From positions 1 to 33,869 of the forward strand of contig LUZE01000175.1 in NCBI GenBank assembly GCA_001602845.1: a DNA stretch of 33,869 nucleotides, written 5' to 3'. Below are positions 16,324 through 24,340 of the stretch, one piece after another. Position 1 is the first letter of the stretch. Each line of letters opens with the position of its first letter. The notes under the pieces are model-generated. The model made no database searches and was not told the DNA's origin. It saw only the letters and a list, made by a program, of their open reading frames with translations. The stretch is from Bacteroidales bacterium Bact_13 (GTDB lineage: Bacteria > Bacteroidota > Bacteroidia > Bacteroidales > UBA932). Both the position numbers and the translations under genes were made by a program.

Positions 16324-18318
16324 ATGCTTCGGAGATTCGTCGCGATTCTGATTGCCCTGCTGGCCTTCTCGCTGCAACTCGGTGCAGTGAAGGCATGGCC
16401 GTATCCCGTGACGGTCGTGCAGCCTGACGGCTCGACGCTGGCCATCCGCATTGTCGGCGACGAGAACTGGTCGTGCAAGACCACGATGGCCGGCCGCCCC
16501 GTTTATCAGGACGCACAGGGTTTCTGGCACGAGACTGACTCGGTCGCCCTCTTTCCCCAGGTGCGGAAACAACTGTCACCCGAGGGAGGCGCGCTGACCG
16601 CCTTCTTTGCCACCAAATCGCCCGTCAGCGTGCGTACGCTTGTCATTCCCGTCCAGTTCTCCGACCGGTCCTTCTCGATTCCCAATCCCCGATCCTCCAT
16701 CTATAACCTCTTCAACCAGCAGAATTATTCTGAATATGGGGCCACGGGCAGTGTGCTCGACTATTTCCGTGACAACCTGGACGACCGGGGACAGCTGATC
16801 TTTGATGTCTGCGACGTCGTGACGCTTCCCTATACGATGGCATACTACGGGGAGAACGCCGAAGGCGTCAACGACCGGAACCTCCGGCAGCTGGTGCAGC
16901 ATGCCTGCATCGCGGCCGATGCGGCAGGCGTCGATTTCTCGCTTTATGATTTCAACAAGGACGGCTTCGTGGACAACGTGTTCCTGATCGTCGCCGGCCA
17001 TAATGAGGCAGAAGGCGGCGGAGACTACACCATCTGGCCGCAATCGTGGAATATCGCCGACGCCGGCCTGACCATCGACGGCAAACGGGTATCCAATTTC
17101 TCGGTATGCTCTGAACTTTCCGGCGCGTCGGGTTACCGTTTCACCGGCATCGGCACCATCTGCCATGAGTTCTGCCACTTCCTCGGCCTGCCGGACCTGT
17201 ACGACATCAACGGCTCGACGGAAGGGGAAGGCCCGGGCCTGTGCGGAACCCTTTCCATCATGGACCAGGGCAATTATAACAACGAAGGACGCACGCCGCC
17301 CTACCTGACCATTTTCGAACGCCATATCATCGGATTGGTTTCCATGATGCCGATCCGTTCCACCCGCCATCTCACGATAACGCCCGTCCAGTACGCCACC
17401 CAGGCTTGGGTGCTGCCCACGACGGTCACGGGCGAGGAATTCTGGATCGAATACCGGACCGGGCTCCGCTGGGATGCCTATATCGGCGGGACGGGACTGG
17501 TGGTCTACCATGTCGACCGGAGCAACAATTCCGCCGGCTCGATGCCGGCAAAGATGCGGTGGGAGACCAACGCCGTGAACGGTGCTGCCGACCATCCCTG
17601 CGTCCGCTTCATCGCCTCCACCGGAGAAACGCCCGCTTCCGTGGCGGATGCTTTCTATCCGGGTGCGATGAATGTCAGGGATATCCGTTCTTCCGTCAAT
17701 TTCCCGCTCGTCGCCTGGAACGGGCAGGGACTCGGCCTGGGCCTTGCCGAAATCGGCCTGGGCGTTGAAGGAATGAACTGCCAGGTTGTTTCGGACAACG
17801 GATGGGATCTTCCCGTAGTGACCGGCTGGTCAATCATTCCGGGACAGACCTCCGCCTATCTGTCGTGGGAGGCCGACAAGGTCGCTTCCGGCGAATGGAA
17901 CATCATCTGGGGCGGGCGCAGCATTATCCAGGAACAACGCGTCATCGTGGGCAGCCGCACTTCCTATCTGTTCGAGAACCTGGAACCCGACGAGTCCTAT
18001 TACTGCGAACTGTTCTATACGTTGCGGAACCTGGAAGGGAAGCATTATCACATGGAATTCCGTTCCGTCCAGCGGTTGAGCGACTATCCGCTGATCGGCG
18101 GCCTGGAAGCCGGATGCCGTGTCGGTGTGCCCGTGTATCTTTCCGTGCTCAACCTGGTGGAGGAAGGCGCTTCTGTCACCTGGTACATCAACGGCGAATC
18201 CGTCAAGGACCTGCACCATACCTTCGGACGGGCCGGCATGTACAAGGTCGAAGCGGTCATCAACTATGCCGACGGATCCTACGAGACATTGACCAAAATC
18301 CTGGAGGTGAAAGAATGA
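16324..18318 (+). CDS. Secreted M6-family metalloprotease with C-terminal FN3/PKD-like domains
   Basis: Signal peptide; zinc motif HEFCHFLGLPDLYD; GGDYTIWPQSW; beta-rich C-terminal domains. Confidence 0.88.
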   Translation: MLRRFVAILIALLAFSLQLGAVKAWPYPVTVVQPDGSTLAIRIVGDENWSCKTTMAGRPVYQDAQGFWHETDSVALFPQVRKQLSPEGGALTAFFATKSPVSVRTLVIPVQFSDRSFSIPNPRSSIYNLFNQQNYSEYGATGSVLDYFRDNLDDRGQLIFDVCDVVTLPYTMAYYGENAEGVNDRNLRQLVQHACIAADAAGVDFSLYDFNKDGFVDNVFLIVAGHNEAEGGGDYTIWPQSWNIADAGLTIDGKRVSNFSVCSELSGASGYRFTGIGTICHEFCHFLGLPDLYDINGSTEGEGPGLCGTLSIMDQGNYNNEGRTPPYLTIFERHIIGLVSMMPIRSTRHLTITPVQYATQAWVLPTTVTGEEFWIEYRTGLRWDAYIGGTGLVVYHVDRSNNSAGSMPAKMRWETNAVNGAADHPCVRFIASTGETPASVADAFYPGAMNVRDIRSSVNFPLVAWNGQGLGLGLAEIGLGVEGMNCQVVSDNGWDLPVVTGWSIIPGQTSAYLSWEADKVASGEWNIIWGGRSIIQEQRVIVGSRTSYLFENLEPDESYYCELFYTLRNLEGKHYHMEFRSVQRLSDYPLIGGLEAGCRVGVPVYLSVLNLVEEGASVTWYINGESVKDLHHTFGRAGMYKVEAVINYADGSYETLTKILEVKE

Positions 18319-18788
18319 AAGCATCGCGCCTGTTATTCGGTCTCCGCTTCTTCCTGGCACTGGCTCTGGTAGCCGTGACCATGGCCGTCTCGTGCCCCCA
18401 GCCGGAACCTGAACCCGAGCCGGAACCCGGGCCCGAGACCAAGACGACTGAGCGCAAGCAGTTTGAGGCAGCTGTCGTCGAAGGGCTGTATGTCAAGGGG
18501 TTGCGTGTCCTGTCGTACGACGGCGTCACCTTCCAGCGGGCGGTGAATCCCATCCGCCGCAACTACCGCATCCAGAGTGACGACCAGTCTCGCTACCTGA
18601 ACGTCCACTACAGCGACCGGATCCCTTCCCGCGAGAGCGAAGAAGTGGAGTGCGAAATCCACTACAAACTGGAAGCGGGTGAATCTACCACGCTGATTGT
18701 CAAGCTGGTTGTCATCCAGGTGAACGATGAATACATCTGGTTGTGGAATGAGTTCCAGAAGGTGGGCGTGCTGGCGCACAAGCTATGA
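18315..18788 (+). CDS. Putative lipoprotein with Pro-Glu repeat linker
   Basis: LALVAVTMAVSC lipobox-like, then PQPEPEPEPEPGPE; ATGA overlap with the M6 gene. Confidence 0.75.
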   Translation: MKASRLLFGLRFFLALALVAVTMAVSCPQPEPEPEPEPGPETKTTERKQFEAAVVEGLYVKGLRVLSYDGVTFQRAVNPIRRNYRIQSDDQSRYLNVHYSDRIPSRESEEVECEIHYKLEAGESTTLIVKLVVIQVNDEYIWLWNEFQKVGVLAHKL

Positions 18789-19186
18789 CGGACGAAGCTG
18801 AAATCTACGATCCCCTGCGTCGAAAGATGGTGGCGCGGACGCCCGAAGAGGAAGTCCGGCAGGCCGTCATCGCGTGGCTGCGGGATGTCAAGGGCATTCC
18901 TGAAACACGGATGGAAAGCGAATGGGGGTTCACGTACAACCGCCGCCGCTACCGGGCCGATATCGTGGCCTTCGACCGCGAGCTCCGGCCGCAGCTGCTG
19001 GTCGAGTGCAAGGCGCCCGGCGTCAGGATTGACGAAAAGGTCATCGAGCAGGTCGTGCGTTATGCGCGGGTGCTTCCTGTCCGGCATATCATGGTCACCA
19101 ACGGCACGGTGACGCACCTGCTTGCCCGCAACGAGGCGGACGGCAGCTATGCCTTCCTGGCCGAAATACCGGAAAAACTAGGATAA
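18785..19186 (+). CDS. HsdR N-terminal-domain-like PD-(D/E)xK nuclease-fold protein (133 aa)
   Basis: RRYRADIVAFDRELRPQLLVECKAP fits D-Xn-ExK; ATGA overlap with the lipoprotein gene. Confidence 0.8.
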   Translation: MTDEAEIYDPLRRKMVARTPEEEVRQAVIAWLRDVKGIPETRMESEWGFTYNRRRYRADIVAFDRELRPQLLVECKAPGVRIDEKVIEQVVRYARVLPVRHIMVTNGTVTHLLARNEADGSYAFLAEIPEKLG

Positions 19187-20236
19187 TATCTTGGCTACCA
19201 GCTCCTGCAGGAGGTCTCCGTCGGTGGCCTCTCCGCGCGTGTTGGACTTCGAGCGGCGGTCGTACTCCTTGAGTAGCGCGATCACACGCATGGTTTTCTT
19301 GACGGGATAGTTGCGGACGGCCGTGTCGTATTCCCCCGCAAAATACGGGTTGATGCCCAGCTGGGACAGGATCTCGTTGCGGCCGGTACCGGCCATCTGC
19401 AGTGCCTCGAAGCGGAGAAGCCGGATGAAATGGCCCGACAGGGCGGCCATGGTCATCGGGAGCGGGAACCGTTTCGGGGAGTCGCCGAAAAAATGCACGA
19501 TGCGGAAGGCCTTGGCCGCATCTTTCAGCGAAAGCGCCTTGGTCAGCTCGAATACCGAATAGTCACGGCTCATGCCCACGTTCTCTTCCACGTCGCGGAC
19601 GCTGATGTTGCGCCGGTCTTCCGGCAGCACCTTGCGCAGCTTGTCAAGCGAGAGCACGACCTTGGACAGGTCGTTGCCCGCAAATTCGGCCAGCAGGGCC
19701 GATGCATCGGGGGCGATCGAAAGGCCTTCTCCGGCCACGTAACCTTCGATCCAGCGGGCGACGCGGTAGTCCGGAATCTGTTCTGACTCGAAGACCACGC
19801 CGATCTTCTGCGCCTGCTTGTAGAAAGCGGTGCGCTTGTCGATATTCTTGCCGGTCCGCGTGGGGTCGTTGTTGGTCTTGTAGCAGATCACCAGCACGGT
19901 GGTGGGCTGGATGCCTTCAAAATAGACGCCGATGTCCTCCACCTTCTTCATCATCTGCGCCTCCTTGACCACGACCAGCTGGCGGGACACCATCATCGGG
20001 AACTGGCGTGCTGTACTGACCACCTGGTTGGCCGTCACGTCGGCTCCGTAATAGACGATCTGCCCGAAATCCCGTTCTTCCGGCGGGATGACGTTCTCCG
20101 TGAGCAGTTTGCACAGTTCATCAATGTAGTAGTGTTCCTTGCCGAACAGGAGATAGAAAGGCTTGATGTCTCCGCGGAGAATCTCTTCGCGGAGCGCCTG
20201 GAACGCCTGGGCCGTATCTTTCGTCGTCTTTGCCAT
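19178..20236 (-). CDS. holA: DNA polymerase III subunit delta
   Basis: FYLLFGKEHYYIDEL N-terminus, LSLDKLRKVLP, DYSVFELTKALSLKD. Confidence 0.9.
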   Translation of the reverse strand: MAKTTKDTAQAFQALREEILRGDIKPFYLLFGKEHYYIDELCKLLTENVIPPEERDFGQIVYYGADVTANQVVSTARQFPMMVSRQLVVVKEAQMMKKVEDIGVYFEGIQPTTVLVICYKTNNDPTRTGKNIDKRTAFYKQAQKIGVVFESEQIPDYRVARWIEGYVAGEGLSIAPDASALLAEFAGNDLSKVVLSLDKLRKVLPEDRRNISVRDVEENVGMSRDYSVFELTKALSLKDAAKAFRIVHFFGDSPKRFPLPMTMAALSGHFIRLLRFEALQMAGTGRNEILSQLGINPYFAGEYDTAVRNYPVKKTMRVIALLKEYDRRSKSNTRGEATDGDLLQELVAKILS

Positions 20237-20243
20237 CGCTCGA

Positions 20244-20251
20244 CAAAGATA
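20244..20251 (-). promoter_or_regulatory. -7 element TATCTTTG upstream of holA
   Basis: CAAAGATA on the plus strand, 7 nt from the start codon. Confidence 0.6.
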
Positions 20252-20263
20252 AGAAATAAAAGC

Positions 20264-20288
20264 GTCATTCCCGGCCTGACCGGGAATC
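20264..20288. repeat. REP-like palindrome GTCATTCCCGGCCTGACCGGGAATC
   Basis: ATTCCCGG/CCGGGAAT 8-bp stem with 5-nt loop; same family as 21719 and 22174. Confidence 0.7.
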
Positions 20289-20295
20289 TTTTATA

Positions 20296-20303
20296 TATCT
20301 TTG
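20296..20303 (+). promoter_or_regulatory. -7 element TATCTTTG directly before CCA nucleotidyltransferase gene
   Basis: TATCTTTG ends 4 nt before the ATG at 20308. Confidence 0.6.
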
Positions 20304-20307
20304 CAGT

Positions 20308-21708
20308 ATGATTGATCAGGCACTCGACGGCAAAATCTTCCGGGTCGTATCCGGAACCGCACGCGAACTGGGCGTCCGCGCCTTCGTGATCGGTGGTTTC
20401 GTGCGCGACTTCTTCCTGCAGCGGCCGAACAATGACATCGACATCGTGGTGGAGGGCAGCGGCATTGCACTGGCCGAGGCCGTGGCTGCGAAGCTTCGGA
20501 CGAAGGTTTCGGTGTTCAAGAGTTTCGGCACGGCAATGCTGCGATGGAACGACATCGAAGTGGAGTTCGTCGGGGCGCGGCGTGAGTCGTACCGCGCGAA
20601 TTCCCGCAAGCCGATCGTCGAAGACGGCACCCTCGAGGAGGACCAGCAGCGGCGCGATTTCACCATCAATGCCATGGCTTTCAGCCTTCAGCAGGAAGAC
20701 TACGGCGACCTGGTCGATCCGTTCGGCGGCATCCGCGACCTGAACGCCGGCCTGATCCGTACGCCGCTCGATCCCGACACGACCTACAGTGACGATCCGC
20801 TCCGCATGCTCCGCGCCGTCCGCTTCGCCACGCAGCTGGGCTTCACCATCGTGCCTGAATCCATCGAGTCGATGCGCCGCAACAAACAGCGGCTGGAGAT
20901 CCTTTCCGCCGAGCGCATCGCCGACGAGCTGAACAAGATCATGAAGACGCCGAAGCCGTCCGTGGGCTTTTACCTGCTGGACGAATGCGAATTGCTGCCA
21001 TACATCCTGCCGGCGCTCTCCAATCTCAAAGGGGTGGAAACGGTGGATGGGCGTGGCCACAAGGACAACTTCAGGCATTCGCTGCAGGTGCTCGACAATG
21101 TGGCGGAAGCCAGCGACAATCTCTGGCTCCGCTGGGCGGCACTGCTCCACGACATCGGCAAGGCGCCTACCAAGCGCTGGGAGCCCGGTACGGGCTGGAC
21201 ATTCCACGGCCACGAATATGTCGGCTCGAAGATGGTGAAGGGCATTTTCAGCAAGCTCAAGATGTCGCAGACCGATGACATGAAATATGTCCAGAAGCTG
21301 GTGTCGCTCCATCTACGTCCCATCGCGCTGGTCACCGACGAAGTGACCGATTCGGCGGTGCGTCGTCTGCTGTTCGACGCGGGCGACGACATCGACGACC
21401 TGATGATCCTCTGCAAGGCCGACATCACTTCGGCCAACGAACAGAAAGTCGAACGTTTCCGCCGTCAGTACGAGCACGTGAAGGAGAAACTCGTGGAGGT
21501 GGAGGCGAAGGATGCCGTCCGCAATTTCAAGAATCCGATTACGGGCGAGCTCATCATGGAGAAATATCATCTGCCGCCTTGCCGTCAGGTGGGCATCATC
21601 AAGGAATTCATCAAGGAAGCCATCCTCGATGGCGTCATTCCCAACGACTTCGACGCCGCCTACGCCCTCATGGAGCAGAAAGCCACCGAAATGGGCCTGA
21701 ACCAATAG
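20308..21708 (+). CDS. CCA-adding tRNA nucleotidyltransferase / poly(A) polymerase family with HD domain
   Basis: FVIGGFVRDFFLQRPNNDIDIVVEG, RRDFTINAMA, LLHDIGKAPTKRW. Confidence 0.93.
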   Translation: MIDQALDGKIFRVVSGTARELGVRAFVIGGFVRDFFLQRPNNDIDIVVEGSGIALAEAVAAKLRTKVSVFKSFGTAMLRWNDIEVEFVGARRESYRANSRKPIVEDGTLEEDQQRRDFTINAMAFSLQQEDYGDLVDPFGGIRDLNAGLIRTPLDPDTTYSDDPLRMLRAVRFATQLGFTIVPESIESMRRNKQRLEILSAERIADELNKIMKTPKPSVGFYLLDECELLPYILPALSNLKGVETVDGRGHKDNFRHSLQVLDNVAEASDNLWLRWAALLHDIGKAPTKRWEPGTGWTFHGHEYVGSKMVKGIFSKLKMSQTDDMKYVQKLVSLHLRPIALVTDEVTDSAVRRLLFDAGDDIDDLMILCKADITSANEQKVERFRRQYEHVKEKLVEVEAKDAVRNFKNPITGELIMEKYHLPPCRQVGIIKEFIKEAILDGVIPNDFDAAYALMEQKATEMGLNQ

Positions 21709-21718
21709 TCAACCTTCT

Positions 21719-21745
21719 GTCATGCCCGGCTTGACCGGGCATCTG
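21719..21745. repeat. REP-like palindrome GTCATGCCCGGCTTGACCGGGCATCTG
   Basis: ATGCCCGG/CCGGGCAT stem with CTTGA loop. Confidence 0.75.
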
Positions 21746-21987
21746 AAAACAAAGGGCACCTGCGACGATAGAAGGAGCCTTTCTGTCGCTCATGCGTCGA
21801 AAAAGGGGCTAACCCGGTCGCTTGACGGCTAACTCCTCCCTTTTAGCCTCGCCTGAAGGCGAGTCTAACGGTCGTCAATCACACGCCGTCATGCTTCGCA
21901 ACGCTCCCTGCACAGGCCTTCCCACGGACCCTTTTTCTCCAAATCGCTCCAGAAAGGTCCTTCTCCTGTCTTCGATGCCCTTTGCCC

Positions 21988-22176
21988 CTGTTTGCTTGCG
22001 CCTAGCGCGGGTGGGTGGATGCTCCAGAACCCGTGCCACCCTCGGCCTACGAGTTACTGGGGCGCTGCCCCAAACCCTGCCGCTTCGACCAGCTATTCCA
22101 CAGGCTATCCCGCTTGGTCTCCGCTAGCGGCTGATGCCGCCTGGAGCAACACCCAGAGCGCCAAGCAAGCAAACAG
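21988..22176. repeat. MITE-like noncoding repeat, copy 2 (different core)
   Basis: Shares the left 59 bp and right 36 bp with copy 1 (one mismatch each); internal 94 bp is unrelated to copy 1. Confidence 0.85.
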
Positions 22177-22200
22177 ATGCCCGGTCAAGCCGGGCATGAC
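22174..22200. repeat. REP-like palindrome, inverted relative to 21719
   Basis: CAGATGCCCGGTCAAGCCGGGCATGAC is the exact reverse complement of the 21719 copy. Confidence 0.8.
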
Positions 22201-22233
22201 GAACGGGGAGACCAGCCGGGCATGACAAAAGAG

Positions 22234-23205
22234 CTAAAGCTCGGGGCCGTCGTAAATGTCGTCTTTTGGGGGCTGGGGAAGATGGGTCTGGAGGAGATGG
22301 GCGCCGGAGGCGTCGGGAATGAGCAGCAGGTCGTCGGCTGTCGCCGGGACAAGCAGGGTCTCACCGGCCGTCAGCGTGTAATGATTGCCGCCTGTCTCGA
22401 CCCGTACGCCGCCCGCCAGACACGTATAAACTACGCAGCTCTTGAACGGCTCCATCGCAACCTTTGCCGGCTCCTTCAAAGGCAGGCTGGTAATGACGAA
22501 ATGCGGACACTCTGCCAGGACGCGGACCCCGTCTCCTTCCGACAAATGGCAGCTGCAGGCCGCCTCATCGTATTTCTTGTAATCGATGCAGTCCAGCGCC
22601 TCTTCCAGATGCATGGGCCGCCGCGTCGCGGGATTGAATTCCCGTCCCCAGTCGTAGAGCCGGAATGTCATGTCGGAAGCCTCCTGGATTTCAGCAATCT
22701 TCAGGCCGCCGCCCGCGGCATGCACCGTTCCGGTCGGAATGAAGAAACAGTCACCCGGCCGGGGCGTGTAGACGTTCAGCAACTGCTCTGCCGTACCCTC
22801 CTGGCACGCCTTGCAGAGAGCCCCGGCATCGGTATCCTCCTTGAAGCCCATCCAGATACGGGCATCCGCACCGGCTTCCAGCACGTACCAGAATTCGGTC
22901 TTGCCAAACTCCCCGAAACGCTCGCCGGCAACCGTGTCGTCGGGATGGACCTGTACAGACAACCGGTCCTGTACGACCAGCCGCTTGTTCAGCAACGGGA
23001 AATACAGGTTGTACCAATCAAAGATTTCTTCACCCACAAGGTCTCCCATGTAGGTTTCCAGGATGTCGGGGAGATCGTTATCAGCCAGAAAGCCTTCCGA
23101 AACGACCGACGGCGTTTCATCAAAACCACACAGGTCCCAGTATTCGCCGCCCCAGGCCTTAGGCATCCACTGGGGATGAAACTTCAGCGGGTAGAGTTTT
23201 TTCAT
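22234..23205 (-). CDS. manA: Mannose-6-phosphate isomerase (type I cupin)
   Basis: PKAWGGEYWDL, QVHPDD, FGKTEFWYVLEAGADARIWMGF, PGDCFFIPTGTVHAAGGGLKIAEIQEASD. Confidence 0.92.
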   Translation of the reverse strand: MKKLYPLKFHPQWMPKAWGGEYWDLCGFDETPSVVSEGFLADNDLPDILETYMGDLVGEEIFDWYNLYFPLLNKRLVVQDRLSVQVHPDDTVAGERFGEFGKTEFWYVLEAGADARIWMGFKEDTDAGALCKACQEGTAEQLLNVYTPRPGDCFFIPTGTVHAAGGGLKIAEIQEASDMTFRLYDWGREFNPATRRPMHLEEALDCIDYKKYDEAACSCHLSEGDGVRVLAECPHFVITSLPLKEPAKVAMEPFKSCVVYTCLAGGVRVETGGNHYTLTAGETLLVPATADDLLLIPDASGAHLLQTHLPQPPKDDIYDGPEL

Positions 23206-23971
23206 GCAAGATATACAATGTTACGGCCAGCACGACAACGGAGGCCGCAAAAACAATCCAATAGGTAGTGGGAGGGAGCAGGTCACGCAGGCCCGAGTCG
23301 ACCTCCATGTCCGGGAAGATCCGCATGAGGAGGGTCGAGAGCGAGTTGTTGAAGCAGTGCAGGAAAATGGTGGTCCACAGCGAATGCGTGCGGTAATACA
23401 ACCAGCCCAGGAAGAGACCGATCAGGAACGCCGGAATCGACTGCCACGGGTTCATGTGCATGATGGCGAACAGGACGGCCGACCAGATGATGGCTTTGCG
23501 CGGAGACATCTGGTGCAGCATCCCGCGCAGCATCATGCCGCGGCAGAGGAACTCTTCGCACAGCGGTGCCAGGACGCAGGTGGAGACGATCATGTCCCAC
23601 AGCTCGGAGTTCACGAACACGCTCTCGAAGAGGTTCTTGATCAGGTCGGGCATCGGGATGAACGACGTGGTGGGCTCGATGACCACCGTAATGGCCAGCA
23701 GTGCCACGACCACCAGCAACAGATACACGGGCACGGGCAGTTTGCCGAAATGCGGCGCGTTGATGCGTGTCGGGCGCCGGCCCGCCTCGCGGGCGTTCCG
23801 CCCCATCCACCAGCAGAACAGGAAGGGGAGGACCATCATCAGCGCGTAGGTTATCGATTGGGGTGCGTGGGGCAGCAGGACACCGGTCACGATGCTGCTG
23901 ACCAGCAGGATGGCGACAATCAGCCACGACCCGCCCAGCGTCGGCTTGTAATATTTGAAGTTTTCAATCAT
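23159..23971 (-). CDS. CPBP (CAAX-like) intramembrane protease family
   Basis: LAPLCEEFLCRGMMLRGML motif, SAVLFAIMHMNPWQ, multi-pass membrane; 47-nt overlap with manA. Confidence 0.88.
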   Translation of the reverse strand: MIENFKYYKPTLGGSWLIVAILLVSSIVTGVLLPHAPQSITYALMMVLPFLFCWWMGRNAREAGRRPTRINAPHFGKLPVPVYLLLVVVALLAITVVIEPTTSFIPMPDLIKNLFESVFVNSELWDMIVSTCVLAPLCEEFLCRGMMLRGMLHQMSPRKAIIWSAVLFAIMHMNPWQSIPAFLIGLFLGWLYYRTHSLWTTIFLHCFNNSLSTLLMRIFPDMEVDSGLRDLLPPTTYWIVFAASVVVLAVTLYILHEKTLPAEVSSPVDA

Positions 23972-24013
23972 CGTTCAAAATTAATCATTATTTTTGTGGA
24001 AACATCTGCCTGC

Positions 24014-24340
24014 ATGTCCTTTTTCGGAAAAATCAAGGAAACATTTCACCGGTGGAAACAGCATCCCGTCGGGAAAGTACTTCTGAACAAGTACTTTATC
24101 GTCGGGTTCATCTTTTTGGTTTGGATATGCTTCTTCGACACCAACAATATCGGCGAGTTCATCCGTACGCGGCGGACGCTCCGCAGCCAGCGGCGGCAGA
24201 TCGAATTTTACAAGCAGGAGATCTCCCAGATGGAACGGAAGCTCGACCAGCTGCAGTCACAACGCGATACGCTCGAAAAGTTCGCGCGCGAAGAATACTA
24301 TTATCAGCAGGACGGCGAGGACGTGTATGTTATAAAATAG
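24014..24340 (+). CDS. Septum formation initiator FtsB/DivIC-like protein
   Basis: Single TM followed by coiled coil QIEFYKQEISQMERKLDQLQSQRDTLEKFAREEYYYQQDGEDVYVI. Confidence 0.85.
   Translation: MSFFGKIKETFHRWKQHPVGKVLLNKYFIVGFIFLVWICFFDTNNIGEFIRTRRTLRSQRRQIEFYKQEISQMERKLDQLQSQRDTLEKFAREEYYYQQDGEDVYVIK

Noticed and set aside
15507-16484. Longer 325-aa version of GT2
   Set aside because: The N-terminal extension crosses the -7 promoter element and lacks GT2 similarity; start at 16229 is preferred.
18404-18438. Short GC-rich direct repeats as a regulatory or CRISPR-like array
   Set aside because: They encode the PEPEPEPEPGPE linker of a lipoprotein; low-complexity coding sequence.
18785-19186. 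Type I restriction-modification system
   Set aside because: Only an HsdR N-terminal-like domain is present; no helicase domain, hsdM or hsdS in the window.
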